NCBI GenBank assembly: GCA_964360255.1
Contig: CAYHVK010000018.1
Span: 1 to 64,000 of the forward strand
Direction: 5' to 3'
Length of the DNA stretch: 64,000 bases
Source: CAYHVK01 sp964360255
GTDB lineage: Bacteria; Bdellovibrionota; Bdellovibrionia; Bdellovibrionales; UBA1609
The notes under the pieces are model-generated. The model was not told the origin of the DNA. It saw nothing but the letters and a program-made list of their open reading frames with translations, and made no database searches. Positions 23,295-32,991 of the stretch are shown piece after piece. Both the position numbers and the translations under genes were made by a program. The first letter of the stretch is position 1. Every line of letters begins with the position of its first letter.

Positions 23295-24928
23295 GTTCAT
23301 TTAATAAAGCCTCAGTGCGTGTAATAATTGGTGTCATCTTAGCGGCGTTAGTTGCGACTTTAAGTTTCGCTCAAGCCAAGCGTTCGGCAAAGAAAACGGC
23401 CGGTAAAAAAACTAAAATACAAAGACCCGCAAACGCTTCATCCTCTTCCCGTTCAAGTTCAATTGGTGAAGGTGATTTTCAAGAGGCCATGCGCTTAGTG
23501 CGCGCGGGTCAGTATCAGCAAGCTTCGGCGCGTTTATTCCAATTAAGTTTAAGTCCTAAGTATGCAGATCGTCGTACGCAACTCAGATATTTGCTTGGTC
23601 TCATGCTTTATCAAATGAAAATGAATCAGCTGGCCGCATTCCAATTTATTAGCGTGGTTCGTGAAGGTAATTCACGTTTCTTGGGTGATGGTTTAGAGAA
23701 GCTTTCTTTAGCTGCCGATGCACTTGGTGATGATGCACTTTTAAACTATGCAATTGCCCGTGTGAAAAGCGATAACTTTCCGGCCGCCCATCGCGATATG
23801 CTTTTCTACCGCATTGGTGAGTTTCAGTTAAGAAATCAACAGTACGATGAGGCTATCAGAAGCTTCGTTAAAGTTCCGAATAACAGCACTGTTTTTGATA
23901 AGGCACTTTATCTAAAGGCTTACGCCCATGCTGCGAGCAATAATCCCAAAGCAGCCGTTGCTGACTTTGATGCACTTCTCGAAGTTAAATCTGACGCCAG
24001 TGTTACAGATCCGACTCGAGTTGCAGCACTTATGGGTAAAGCTCGTGCGCTTTATCAACAAAAAGAATGGGATGCCGCCATCGAAGCCTATCGTGAAGTC
24101 CCTAGGGATACGGCTTTATGGCACGATACACTTTTTGAAATCAGCTGGGCGATGCTACGTTCGGGTAAGTTTCGTTCGGCTTTAAGTCAGTTTCAAAGCT
24201 TGCATTCTCCCTATTATGAAGAAGCTTATCTTCCTGAATCATTACTACTTCGCTCAATCGTTTACCTCTATATTTGCCAATACGATGAGATGGCGAAGGT
24301 TTTAGATCTCTTTAACAAGATTTATCGTCCTCTATATAAAAATGTAGATGTTTACTTAAACTCAGTTAAAAATCCGGTGACTTACTTTAATGATGTTGTT
24401 CGCTCAATTCGAGAGAATGAAGAATTAGGTAAGAGTACGAAAACTAAAAAAGCGAAATCGAATCTTCCGCAACTGGTTGTTCAAAAGGTAACGAAAGAGG
24501 GCGATTTCCAGAGATCCTTCCAATATATTAAAAAGTTAATTGAAGAAAAAAGAAAAATCATGGCTATGCCAGCTTCATGGAGAACCTCTTCTCTTGGTAA
24601 GTATGCTCGTCAAACGATTGATCGTCGTCTTCAGCGCGCTCGTTTAAAGGCCGGTCGTCAGGTGCGTGCTCATATGATTTCGATGCGCACTGAGCTTATT
24701 GATTTCTTCGAGCAAGAAGGTTTTATCCGTTATGAAATGACAAATGGTCGCAAAGAACAACTCAAGAAAAGAGTGGCGGGTAAAGAATTACCTAAGGCGC
24801 AAATTAATGAAGACGAAGAGCGCGATACTTATGTGCAGAACGGTTATCAATATTGGGCCTTCCGCGGTGAGTATTGGCTCGATGAGATTGGTAATTTCCA
24901 CTATGTAGGAACACAAAGCTGTGAATAG
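23291..24928 (+). CDS. GltC-like periplasmic TPR protein (gliding-machine component)
   Basis: This is a 545-residue protein. An N-terminal hydrophobic segment (~10-28, ending SFAQA) is a signal peptide. A basic linker follows, then TPR-like helical repeats from ~55 to ~360 (for example EAMRLVRAGQYQQASARLFQLS and GEFQLRNQQYDEAIRSFVKVP). The C-terminus is distinctive: EDEERDTYVQNGYQYWAFRGEYWLDEIGNFHYVGTQSC resembles the ending of Myxococcus GltC/GltE proteins as I recall them. Placement right after two barrels mirrors gltBAC. It should bridge outer-membrane barrels to periplasmic partners. It overlaps the next gene by 8 nt. Confidence 0.8.
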   Translation: MSSFNKASVRVIIGVILAALVATLSFAQAKRSAKKTAGKKTKIQRPANASSSSRSSSIGEGDFQEAMRLVRAGQYQQASARLFQLSLSPKYADRRTQLRYLLGLMLYQMKMNQLAAFQFISVVREGNSRFLGDGLEKLSLAADALGDDALLNYAIARVKSDNFPAAHRDMLFYRIGEFQLRNQQYDEAIRSFVKVPNNSTVFDKALYLKAYAHAASNNPKAAVADFDALLEVKSDASVTDPTRVAALMGKARALYQQKEWDAAIEAYREVPRDTALWHDTLFEISWAMLRSGKFRSALSQFQSLHSPYYEEAYLPESLLLRSIVYLYICQYDEMAKVLDLFNKIYRPLYKNVDVYLNSVKNPVTYFNDVVRSIRENEELGKSTKTKKAKSNLPQLVVQKVTKEGDFQRSFQYIKKLIEEKRKIMAMPASWRTSSLGKYARQTIDRRLQRARLKAGRQVRAHMISMRTELIDFFEQEGFIRYEMTNGRKEQLKKRVAGKELPKAQINEDEERDTYVQNGYQYWAFRGEYWLDEIGNFHYVGTQSCE

Positions 24929-27900
24929 AAAGCTCGCTTTTTCTTTATCATTGGCTCTAGTTGCAAGCTTTGGCTTCGCAGCGCCGGCTTCTGCTCAAAA
25001 AAAGCCAGCTAAGCCGGCTCAGGGACAAAAAACAATCGGTGATCTCCTTAAGAACATCGAGAAGCGCGCTGAAACTGTACAGTTCAATAAAGCTAAAAGT
25101 TCTCTTCCGGCTGCCGCTGCGGCTAAGAAAGCCCCCCCTGCACAAGTAAATCTTCGTGCGGTGAAGCCGCCGAGTTCAAAAACTCTTTATTACGAAGAGG
25201 GAAGTGACGAGGGTCAGCTAGAAAAGATTTTAGATCAGCAGATCAATCAGCTTTATAAGCTCACTCAGCAGTATAAAAAGAGCACGAAGCGTGGCGAACT
25301 TTGGCTTCGCTTGGCTGAGCTTTACGTTGAAAAAGCCCGTTTGATTGAATATCAAATTCACACGAAGCACGACAAGCAGATGGAAGCTTTTTTGGGCGGC
25401 AAAATCAAAACGCGCCCGAAGCTCAATTTGGGGGCAAGTCTTGAGTATAATAAAAAAGCCATTCAGCTTTATGAATGGTTTATCCGCGATTTCCCTAAAG
25501 ATCAAAAGATGGATCAGGCGCTTTTCTTCTTAGGGTACAACCACTTTGAGATCAGCAATGTTAAAAAGGGTGAGGAGTTTTATCTTCGTTTGACGAAAGA
25601 GTATCCAGAGAGTCCCTACGTCAGCGAATCTTATTTCGCTCTTGGTGAATATAACTTTGATAATGAAAAATGGAGCGTAGCTCTTAAACATTATGAAAAA
25701 GTTGTTGAAGATAAAAAGGGCCGTCTTTATTCATTCGGTCTTTATAAGTCCGCTTGGTGTTATTATAAGCTTCAAAAAACTCGCACAGCCCTTAAGCTCT
25801 TAGAGCGCGTCATTCTTGAGGGGCGCCGTAGTAAATCAGCAAGTAAAACAGATGCTGGTGTAAGCCGGGTACGTCTTGCTACTGAAGCGGTGAAAGATTT
25901 AATTCTCTTCTACGCTGAAGCAGGTGCGCCTGAAAAAGCTCGTGAATATTTTGAAGAAGTTGTGGGTAAGAAGTCGGCTTTAGCTAACTTAGGTAAGCTG
26001 GCACAGTACTACATGGATACAGGTAACAGAGCTGCCGCACGCACCATCTACAAAGAGTTAATTGCCGAGGCGCCAGATGCTCCGCGTGCGTTTGATTATC
26101 AGCACAATATCGTAAAAATGTATCAGGCGGCTGGCCAGGTTGATGTGTTCTTAAAAGAACTTTATGTCTGGCTTGATGCCTTTGGCCCGAACAGCGACTG
26201 GCATCAAACAAATTCAAAAGAAAAAGATCTTTTAGCTAAAGCTAATGAAGTTATGGAAGGCACTCTTCGCAACTACGTTCTTCAGCAGCACCAAGTGGCA
26301 CAGAATGCGAAGACTCGTAGTTCGCAAGATAATGCACGTCGCGGCTATGAGCTCTATTTCAAAACATTTAATACATCTGTAAAAATCGATGAAATGCACT
26401 TCTTCTATGCAGAACTTTTATTCGATATGCAAGATTTCGAGCGCGCTTCTTATCACTATACATGGGTGACAACAAACGCGCCGAAGAGTCCTTATTATGA
26501 GCGCTCGACACTCAATAATCTCTTATCATTAGAGAAGAAGCTGCCGACGAATCAAGCCATTAAGAAAATGGTTAAGGATAACACAACTCCAGTTGAGTTT
26601 CCTGAGAGCGTAGCCGCATTTGTTGAGGCGGCCAAGAAGTACCTCGCGACTAAGCCAAAGGGTGATAACGTTGCTTCTGTTAAATACCGTCTTGGGTCCC
26701 TTTATTATTACTTCAACCAATTTGATCCAGCGTTAGAAACATTCAATGATATTATCAAGAATCATACTAAGACTGATTTAGCGCGATTCTCGGCCAATCA
26801 TATTCTTGATATTTACAATCTCAAAAATGACTACGTGGGTTTACAAAATGCTGCTGACGATATCTTGAAAGTTCCTGATTTAGCCAAATCAGAAGTCGGG
26901 ACGCAAATTAAAGATATTAAACTTCGTACTGATTTTAAATTGGCTAAGGAGTTTGAAGATAAAAAAGAATTCGATAAGGCCGCAAAAGCCTACGAAGACT
27001 TCGCGACTCGCAATAGATCAAATGCTCTAGCCTCATCAGCAGTCTTCAATGCGGGTGTGAACTACGAACGTGCCGGTGATTCATTGAAAGCCATTGCTAT
27101 GTATGGCGTTATCTTAAACGATAAACAAAAAGCTAATGAAGGTTTAAGACAAAAAGCAGCTCAGTTCTTACCGTCAATGTACGAAAGAACAGGGCAATAT
27201 AATAGAGCGGCACAGCTTTTCGAATCTTTTGCCCAAGAGAACCCGAAGAATAAAATTTCTATCGAATATTATTACAACGCAGCCGTGATCTATGATGGCT
27301 TAAATGCATATGCAAAGGCCTTAAAGAATTACGAAAAGTATTTTGATATGAAGAAAACTCGTGAGCGTCTCGAAGTGGCGTATCTTATTGCCCGTATTTA
27401 CGAGCGCCAAGGTCGTTTAGATTATGCTCTTTCACAGTATGAAAAGTATATTAACAGCGGTACATCAAATGCTTCTGGCGTCGTCGAAGCCCATTACCGT
27501 ATTGCTAAAATACATCAATCGCGCAATCGCACAAAACTTGTTGATGAATGGTTCCAGAAGACTGTGGCTGTGCAAAAACGTCTTGCAAGTCGTGGCCCAG
27601 CGGTGGGTGTTTCATTTGCAGCAGAAGCGAAGTATGAGCTTGTTTCTAAAACCTATGATGAGCTAGTTGCGCTTCGTATTCCTTCAAGCCCAGCGGCGCA
27701 GGGTGAAGCAGTTCAAAAGAAACTCAAGCTTCTTAACAGGCTTCAGGGCGAACTTAAGGGTGTCATTGCTTACGATGATGGTTATCAGATCGTAGCCGCG
27801 CTCTCTCTTCAGGGGCAGGCCTTGCAGCATATGTTTACTTCGCTCGTGAATGCTCCAACACCTAAAGGCTTAAGTGCGGATGAGGCGAAGGCCTATAAAG

Positions 27901-28103
27901 AGGGAGTAGATAAAATTGCGATTCCGTTTAAAACTCAGGCGATCAGCAGTTACGAGCTTGCTATCAGCCGTGGTAATGAACTTCAGGCTTATAACTCTGC
28001 GCTTATCACTGCAGTTAAAAATCTTGAACTTCTTAAGGGCAATAAGCTTCCGCTTGATACAAAAGTGATGATCACTAAATTGCCAGATTGGATGGGGATG
28101 TGA
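24921..28103 (+). CDS. Large periplasmic TPR protein (GltD/AgmU-like)
   Basis: This is a 1060-residue protein with a signal peptide (MNRKLAFSLSLALVASFGFAAPASA), a Lys/Ala/Pro linker, and then almost continuous TPR/Sel1-like helical pairs to about residue 900 (for example QLYKLTQQYKKSTKRGELWLRLAELYVEKARL and FALGEYNFDNEKWSVALKHYEKVVED). Size and position suggest equivalence to Myxococcus AgmU/GltD, a large TPR protein of the gliding complex, though TPR content alone does not prove it. GTG start overlaps the GltC-like stop by 8 nt. It overlaps the next gene by 4 nt (GTGA). Confidence 0.8.
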   Translation: MNRKLAFSLSLALVASFGFAAPASAQKKPAKPAQGQKTIGDLLKNIEKRAETVQFNKAKSSLPAAAAAKKAPPAQVNLRAVKPPSSKTLYYEEGSDEGQLEKILDQQINQLYKLTQQYKKSTKRGELWLRLAELYVEKARLIEYQIHTKHDKQMEAFLGGKIKTRPKLNLGASLEYNKKAIQLYEWFIRDFPKDQKMDQALFFLGYNHFEISNVKKGEEFYLRLTKEYPESPYVSESYFALGEYNFDNEKWSVALKHYEKVVEDKKGRLYSFGLYKSAWCYYKLQKTRTALKLLERVILEGRRSKSASKTDAGVSRVRLATEAVKDLILFYAEAGAPEKAREYFEEVVGKKSALANLGKLAQYYMDTGNRAAARTIYKELIAEAPDAPRAFDYQHNIVKMYQAAGQVDVFLKELYVWLDAFGPNSDWHQTNSKEKDLLAKANEVMEGTLRNYVLQQHQVAQNAKTRSSQDNARRGYELYFKTFNTSVKIDEMHFFYAELLFDMQDFERASYHYTWVTTNAPKSPYYERSTLNNLLSLEKKLPTNQAIKKMVKDNTTPVEFPESVAAFVEAAKKYLATKPKGDNVASVKYRLGSLYYYFNQFDPALETFNDIIKNHTKTDLARFSANHILDIYNLKNDYVGLQNAADDILKVPDLAKSEVGTQIKDIKLRTDFKLAKEFEDKKEFDKAAKAYEDFATRNRSNALASSAVFNAGVNYERAGDSLKAIAMYGVILNDKQKANEGLRQKAAQFLPSMYERTGQYNRAAQLFESFAQENPKNKISIEYYYNAAVIYDGLNAYAKALKNYEKYFDMKKTRERLEVAYLIARIYERQGRLDYALSQYEKYINSGTSNASGVVEAHYRIAKIHQSRNRTKLVDEWFQKTVAVQKRLASRGPAVGVSFAAEAKYELVSKTYDELVALRIPSSPAAQGEAVQKKLKLLNRLQGELKGVIAYDDGYQIVAALSLQGQALQHMFTSLVNAPTPKGLSADEAKAYKEGVDKIAIPFKTQAISSYELAISRGNELQAYNSALITAVKNLELLKGNKLPLDTKVMITKLPDWMGM

Positions 28104-28918
28104 AAAAACTAATCTTACCCATTTTTATTTTAGCTCTTGGATTTAATGCCGGTACTGTTTTCGCTCAAGATGAAGATATGGCCGCAGAGTTTGATGGGGA
28201 TAAAGAAAAGGCAGAGTCGACTCAAAAAGTTGAGTCTGAAGATCTGAAGCGTCTTTCTGAGGCCCGTAAGAGCCGTTCTGAAGGTGCTATTGTTAAGGCC
28301 GCCTCACAAATCTTGGCTAAAGATTTTAATAATACAGAAGCACTTAATACTTTGGCTGTTTTCTATGCCGAAACAAAACGTTATGGAATGGCAAAAATTC
28401 TTTTGCGCCGCGCTTTGAAAGCCAATCCTAATGAACCAGCTCTTCACAACAACCTAGGTGTCATCTTCTTAATCGAAAATGAGCCTCGCTTGGCACTTGA
28501 TAGTTTTCGTAAAAGTACACAGCTCAAGTCTGATTATCGCATTGGTGCTACAAACCTAGCTTCGATTTATCTTGAGCATCGTGATTACAATCGCAGCCTT
28601 GCGCCACTTGAAGATAGCTACAAGGCCACTAAATCAGACCTTAGTCGAGGCGCCGATTTTGCTGTAGAAATCGCGAATAACTATGCTGTAGCTCTGATGG
28701 GAGTCGGCGAAAATTCGAAAGCCCAGGACGTTTTTGAAAAAATACTAGACTCGAACACACGAAGGCTGGCGCCTTACTTAAACTACGCTATCCTTTTAAC
28801 TGACGTACTGAAGAAGAAAAAAGATGCTTTGCGAGTGCTAAGCAAATTAAAATTAATTTCGGATGAGAGAGAAATTCAGCGTCAGACACAAGAGTTAGAG
28901 AAACGAGCGCAAGAATGA
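28100..28918 (+). CDS. Exported TPR protein (GltE/AglT-like position)
   Basis: This is a 272-residue protein from GTG 28100, which overlaps the previous TGA as GTGA. Signal peptide KKLILPIFILALGFNAGTVFA is followed by an acidic linker and about four TPRs (ASQILAKDFNNTEALNTLAVFYAETKRYGMAKILLRRALKANPNEPALHNNLGVIFLIENEPRLALDSF is the clearest tandem, split here by helices). A 4-residue-longer frame from 28088 is disfavoured by the overlap pattern. It probably scaffolds other cluster proteins in the periplasm. It overlaps the next gene by 4 nt. Confidence 0.8.
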   Translation: MKKLILPIFILALGFNAGTVFAQDEDMAAEFDGDKEKAESTQKVESEDLKRLSEARKSRSEGAIVKAASQILAKDFNNTEALNTLAVFYAETKRYGMAKILLRRALKANPNEPALHNNLGVIFLIENEPRLALDSFRKSTQLKSDYRIGATNLASIYLEHRDYNRSLAPLEDSYKATKSDLSRGADFAVEIANNYAVALMGVGENSKAQDVFEKILDSNTRRLAPYLNYAILLTDVLKKKKDALRVLSKLKLISDEREIQRQTQELEKRAQE

Positions 28919-29223
28919 ACAACATTTTAACTTACATATTGCTCGCTTTTTTATTTTCGCCGTTGACCTATGCGCAAGATGAAGCCGCAGCTCCAGCCGC
29001 GAAACCTTCTGCAAAGTCAGCCTCTACGGGTGGCGCAAAAAAAACGACCGACATTAATTTTGAAGATGAGTTAATTGAGGGCGAAGTGAAGAAGCCTGAG
29101 CTCATGTACTTATTGCAGAAGAAGCAATTCAACTTTAAACGTTTGATTAAATTACGCGAGAATTTTTTGCCAGAAATGAATAGAACATCAGAGAGTATAC
29201 AACGAGTCCGAGGGGTCAATTGA
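28915..29223 (+). CDS. Small exported protein of the gliding-type cluster
   Basis: This is a 102-residue protein: signal peptide (MNNILTYILLAFLFSPLTYA, cleaved before QD), an Ala/Lys-rich linker, then a conserved-looking segment NFEDELIEGEVKKPELMYLL followed by a basic helix FNFKRLIKLRENFLPEM. Comparable F-E-x-E-L-I-E-G segments occur, as I recall, in small proteins next to GltG in myxobacteria. It overlaps genes on both sides by 4 nt (ATGA at the start, TTGA at the end), arguing for stoichiometric production with the TPR and FHA proteins. Confidence 0.72.
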   Translation: MNNILTYILLAFLFSPLTYAQDEAAAPAAKPSAKSASTGGAKKTTDINFEDELIEGEVKKPELMYLLQKKQFNFKRLIKLRENFLPEMNRTSESIQRVRGVN

Positions 29224-31187
29224 AACAGCCTGTTTTTTTAAGAGTGTACCTTAACGGTAAACTCGAGAATGTGAAACAGTTCACAGAAGAACAAATCGTA
29301 ATCGGCCGCAATGCTGATTTACAACTGTCTTTGCATGAAGATACAGTTTCTCCTCTCCACGCGGTTATTGAAGAGCGTGATACTGGTTACTACATTTCAG
29401 ATTTGGGTTCACAAGCTGGCACTTTCAAAAATGGCCAAAAAGTTTTTGATGATAAAATTGAGTCCGGTGAAGAGTTCACAATTGGCTCGTATAAAATTGA
29501 ATTTTTTGTTGGTGTTCCGAAACCTAAAGCTCCACCACCAAAATCAACGCCAACAGAAACAGTAATACCAGTAGCGCCAGTGGTAGCCGCAGCTCCACCA
29601 GTTGAAGATACTGATTCAATGGAAATGCCAGATGAGCCACCGCCGCCAACCAAAGAAGAGAAAAAGGGTTTTGCCTTTACGCCAGGTCGCTCGACAAAAG
29701 AGATTAAGCCTAAAACTGTAAATGTAGGCCCGGTGCCTACATCGAACGAGAGTGTTCAGAGATTATCAGATACTCTTAAATCATCAAAAGGTTCAATCGT
29801 AGAAGTGATTGTGGCCTGGAAAGATCGTGTTCTTACAACGTCACACTTTTCTCATGAAGGCGAAGTGACTATTGGTGGCGATAGCTCAACAGATATCCAG
29901 ATTCCGCTTATTGGCGTACCACGCATTAAACATCCGCTTTTAAAATTAGGCCCGGGAGTTCGCGTTCGTATTTCAGCTGAAATGTCAGGCGACTATTATA
30001 AAGATGGTACTAAGGGTTCAATTGCAGATTTAAAACGCATGAATCGTATGATGCCAAGCGAAGCTGGTTTTGAATTTGATCTTCTGCAGGGTGAGATGGT
30101 TCGGCTTGGTATGCACGGCGATGTTTTAAACATCTACATTCGTTTTATTCCTGATGTGCCAAAACCAATTGGTGCACCTTTCTTAGATTTAACGGCCTCT
30201 GAAACTGCATCAGTGATCATGTCTGTGTTAGTAGCCGGCTTCTTTGCGCTTTATATGTCGCTTTACAGTCCGTCGTCACTTGATGGTAAAGATAATTTAC
30301 TAGAAGAACCTATTCGTCGTGCGACGGTGACGTTTAATCCTCCGAAGATTGTTCAAGTGACTGAGACGCCAGAGCCACAAGAGAAAAAAGTTGTCCAAGT
30401 TGTAGAGAAGAAAGCACAGCAAGCCCAGACTACGAAAAAAGATCCAGGAAAAGCTTCCGATATGCGTCCAAGCGAAAGAGTTGCCAAAAAAGGCGAAGTT
30501 GCTTCAGCGATCAAGCAAGGCGGAGCCATCAAAACTGGTGCTAAGCCCGCTGCGAATATGAAAACTAAAGACATCAATGCAACCGGTCTTCTCGGTGTGT
30601 TTGGTGGTCGTGGTACACAAAAAGAATTATCGAAAGCTACATCAGGAGCTGGCGAACTTGTCGGTGAAGCTGAATCCGCTACTGGTGCGGCAGGCGGTAA
30701 CGAAACGCGAGCTGGTGATAGTCTTGGTGGTCGCTTGAAAAATGTGGGTGGCGGTAAAGGTACATCCACAGTTGGTATCGGCGGAGTCGGCACGCAAGGT
30801 CGCGGTACAGGCCCATCGGGTCTCGGCAGTGGCGGTATCGGTAAAAAAGGCAGCGTTGATATTAATATTGAAGGAAATTTAACAGAGAGCTCCGGCACTA
30901 TCGATAAAGAAGCGATTCGTCGTGTAATTCGTGAGAACAGAAAATTATTCCAATACTGCTACGACCAAGCCCTACGCCGAAATTCAGATGCGTACGGTAA
31001 AGTTGAAATTCAGTGGGATATCGAAGACCGTGGCCGTGCCACGAACGCAATTGTGAAATCAAACAGTACAGGTGACGCCGCTTTTGGACGTTGCATGGCT
31101 GATAAGATTAAAGGGTTGATCTTTCCTGAACCGCCTGCAGACCAGGTGGCTCGTGTGATCTTCCCATTTGTATTTACAGCTCAATAA
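29220..31187 (+). CDS. FHA-domain inner-membrane protein with periplasmic AgmX/TonB-like C-terminus (GltG-like)
   Basis: This is a 655-residue protein. FHA domain at ~1-100 (IVIGRNADLQ, SPLHAVIEE, DLGSQAGTFKNG; the usual Asn after Ser is replaced). A Pro-rich linker (~100-190) is followed by a second FHA-like fold (~190-315: VTIGGDSSTDIQ, IKHPLLKL). One membrane segment lies near ~325-350 (SVIMSVLVAGFFALYMSLY). The periplasmic part is a Lys/Gln-rich stretch, a Gly-rich linker (~490-555) and a final ~100-residue domain with two Cys (YCYDQALRR, RCMADKIKG) typical of AgmX/PglI C-termini. It matches GltG architecture, linking cytoplasmic phospho-signals to the Tol-type motor. TTG start with SD GAGGGG. 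Confidence 0.88.
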   Translation: MKQPVFLRVYLNGKLENVKQFTEEQIVIGRNADLQLSLHEDTVSPLHAVIEERDTGYYISDLGSQAGTFKNGQKVFDDKIESGEEFTIGSYKIEFFVGVPKPKAPPPKSTPTETVIPVAPVVAAAPPVEDTDSMEMPDEPPPPTKEEKKGFAFTPGRSTKEIKPKTVNVGPVPTSNESVQRLSDTLKSSKGSIVEVIVAWKDRVLTTSHFSHEGEVTIGGDSSTDIQIPLIGVPRIKHPLLKLGPGVRVRISAEMSGDYYKDGTKGSIADLKRMNRMMPSEAGFEFDLLQGEMVRLGMHGDVLNIYIRFIPDVPKPIGAPFLDLTASETASVIMSVLVAGFFALYMSLYSPSSLDGKDNLLEEPIRRATVTFNPPKIVQVTETPEPQEKKVVQVVEKKAQQAQTTKKDPGKASDMRPSERVAKKGEVASAIKQGGAIKTGAKPAANMKTKDINATGLLGVFGGRGTQKELSKATSGAGELVGEAESATGAAGGNETRAGDSLGGRLKNVGGGKGTSTVGIGGVGTQGRGTGPSGLGSGGIGKKGSVDINIEGNLTESSGTIDKEAIRRVIRENRKLFQYCYDQALRRNSDAYGKVEIQWDIEDRGRATNAIVKSNSTGDAAFGRCMADKIKGLIFPEPPADQVARVIFPFVFTAQ

Positions 31188-31209
31188 TTTCTTAAGGGGG
31201 AATTTAACA

Positions 31210-31905
31210 GTGGAACAAACAGCACAAGCCGCAATTAATGTGACGGACAAGTGTGTAGGTTACGAAGGTAACTTTATATTTCATGCGTTCTGTCAGGGTG
31301 GACCAGCAATGTGGTTGATCTTGATCGTAGCGCTATTAACAGTATTTCTAATCGTGGATCGTTTTTTCAGACTCCACAGTTTGACTGTTGATAAAACAAC
31401 TTTAAACGAAACACTTTTCAGTATGTTGCTTCGTGGAGAGCTTAAACAAGCTATCGCTTTCTGCGATCGCAAGCCGACTCCGCTGACAAATACTTTAAAG
31501 GCTGGGCTCGTTCAGGTTCTTAACAAAAGAACTGACGAAGAAGTTCAAGTAGCAATGGATGCGGCGGTTCTCCGCGAGACTCCACGCCTTGAAGGTTGGA
31601 CAGCATTCTTAGCAGTATTTGGTAACGTTGGCGTTCTTATCGGTCTCTTGGGTACGGTTGCTGGTCTAATCACATCATTCAGTGGTGTTTCTAAAGCTGA
31701 TCAAAGCATGCGTGCACAAATGCTTTCACAAGGTATTTCTGAAGCCCTGAACTGTACGGCTTTCGGTCTTCTTGTGGCGATTGTGGCGATCGTAGCTTAC
31801 GGATTCTTCCAAATGAGAATTGGTAAGGCGATCAATGATATGCTTGAGAGCAGCATGACGCTTATGAATCTCGTTGTAGCTAATCGCGAAAAAATGAAGG
31901 ACTAA
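31210..31905 (+). CDS. TolQ/ExbB/MotA-family proton-channel protein (AglR-like)
   Basis: This is a 231-residue protein from GTG 31210 with SD AAGGGGG; a longer frame from 31168 begins inside the previous gene. Three membrane helices are visible: MWLILIVALLTVFLIVDRFF near the N-terminus, then LEGWTAFLAVFGNVGVLIGLLGTVAGLITSF and EALNCTAFGLLVAIVAIVAYGFFQM, matching the TolQ/ExbB pore pair with the conserved Gly-Leu-Leu-Gly-Thr-Val and the Thr in the last helix. With the two TolR proteins it forms a proton-driven motor. In this cluster it corresponds to Myxococcus AglR. It lies 22 nt after the FHA gene. Confidence 0.92.
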   Translation: MEQTAQAAINVTDKCVGYEGNFIFHAFCQGGPAMWLILIVALLTVFLIVDRFFRLHSLTVDKTTLNETLFSMLLRGELKQAIAFCDRKPTPLTNTLKAGLVQVLNKRTDEEVQVAMDAAVLRETPRLEGWTAFLAVFGNVGVLIGLLGTVAGLITSFSGVSKADQSMRAQMLSQGISEALNCTAFGLLVAIVAIVAYGFFQMRIGKAINDMLESSMTLMNLVVANREKMKD

Positions 31906-31914
31906 GAGTAATTT

Positions 31915-32388
31915 ATGGCTCAAATAGAAGAAAATGGTAGAGGTCGGAATTCAACGGTAGATGTGAACATTGTTCCGTTCATCGATTTGATGTCGGTTCT
32001 CGTTATTTTCCTTCTTATCACAGCCGTATGGAGCCAAGTCTCGATCATTCAATTGGGTAGCTCAATTTATGGTAAGAAAAATTCAGAGCAGTCGGCAGAA
32101 CCCCCTCCGCGCGCTGAAATCCCGTTTCGCATTGATGTGCGACCTGATGGGCATAAAATTGTGATCGGTCGCCAAGATATCTTGGTGCCAAAACTCAAGG
32201 GTGAATACAATTTGGCTCGCTTACTCAATGAACTCAAGACGATCAAAAGCTTATATCCTGATAAAGAAGACGCGATCATTACGATGAACGATGAAATTGA
32301 ATATGTGAATTTAGTTACGGCCATGGATATGACTCTTCAGTCGGGATTCCCGCAAGTGTCTATCTCAACAGCCGGAGGAGCTCAGTAA
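31915..32388 (+). CDS. TolR/ExbD-family protein (first of two)
   Basis: This is a 157-residue single-pass protein. The N-terminal helix VDVNIVPFIDLMSVLVIFLLITAVW carries the conserved Asp that conducts protons with TolQ. A periplasmic ExbD-like domain follows (IPFRIDVRPDGHKIVIGRQDILVP, EDAIITMNDEIEYVNLVTAMDMTLQSGFPQVSIST). It starts 9 nt after the TolQ-like stop and its last base overlaps the second TolR gene (TAATG). Counterpart of AglS or AglQ in Myxococcus; which one is not determined. Confidence 0.92.
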   Translation: MAQIEENGRGRNSTVDVNIVPFIDLMSVLVIFLLITAVWSQVSIIQLGSSIYGKKNSEQSAEPPPRAEIPFRIDVRPDGHKIVIGRQDILVPKLKGEYNLARLLNELKTIKSLYPDKEDAIITMNDEIEYVNLVTAMDMTLQSGFPQVSISTAGGAQ

Positions 32389-32990
32389 TGCCTATTCGAG
32401 TGCCAGGCAAACGAGATCGACATAACAAAATCGGCGGCAAAAAACGTGGTGTAGTAGCCATTTTATCGCTGACAGCGATGGTGGATATGTTCACGGTTCT
32501 CGTCGTGTTCCTTCTTCAAAACTATGCAACGACAGGGCAAGTGATCGAGATTCCTGAGGGTGTTGAGTTGCCAAGTGCTGCTCAAGTTAAAGAATTGAAG
32601 CCAACCAATGTTGTTATCATTTCAGATAAAGATATCAAGCTGAACAACACATCAGTAGCGGCCACACCTTCTGTGAAAGAGCAGCAGGATTGGATGGTTG
32701 AGACTCTAAAGACTGAAATTGAAAAGCTCATTGCCAAGGGTGAGAATAATAAAGCAGCGCTGACATCACAAATCCGTGAGGCCGTTGAGCGCATCAAAAC
32801 TGGTGATAAGGTCACAGAGCCTGAAGTTGATGAGTTTCGTCGTATGACAATTCAAGCCGATAAAAAACTCGATTTTTTAACATTGAAGAAAATCATGTAC
32901 ACCGTCACTGAAGCCGGAATTATCGAAATTAATTTTGCGGTTTTAAAAGAGTCACCTAAAGATCAAGGCGCCGGAGCCGTGACTCAGTAA
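32388..32990 (+). CDS. TolR/ExbD-family protein (second of two)
   Basis: This is a 200-residue protein with a longer basic N-terminus (PIRVPGKRDRHNKIGGKKRG), the membrane helix VAILSLTAMVDMFTVLVVFLLQNYA with conserved Asp, and a periplasmic domain interrupted by a ~60-residue helical insertion (EIEKLIAKGENNKAALTSQIREAVERI) before the closing LDFLTLKKIMYTVTEAGIIEINFAVLKE. The insertion distinguishes it from its neighbour and from ordinary ExbD. Two different TolR proteins with one TolQ is the AglRQS-type motor composition. It ends 2 nt from the convergent GYF-PilZ gene. Confidence 0.9.
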   Translation: MPIRVPGKRDRHNKIGGKKRGVVAILSLTAMVDMFTVLVVFLLQNYATTGQVIEIPEGVELPSAAQVKELKPTNVVIISDKDIKLNNTSVAATPSVKEQQDWMVETLKTEIEKLIAKGENNKAALTSQIREAVERIKTGDKVTEPEVDEFRRMTIQADKKLDFLTLKKIMYTVTEAGIIEINFAVLKESPKDQGAGAVTQ

Positions 32991-32991
32991 T

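Noticed and set aside
30353..30898. Long Pro/Ser-rich open frame on the minus strand
   Set aside because: It is the antisense shadow of the Gly-rich linker of the FHA protein; no SD or independent signal.
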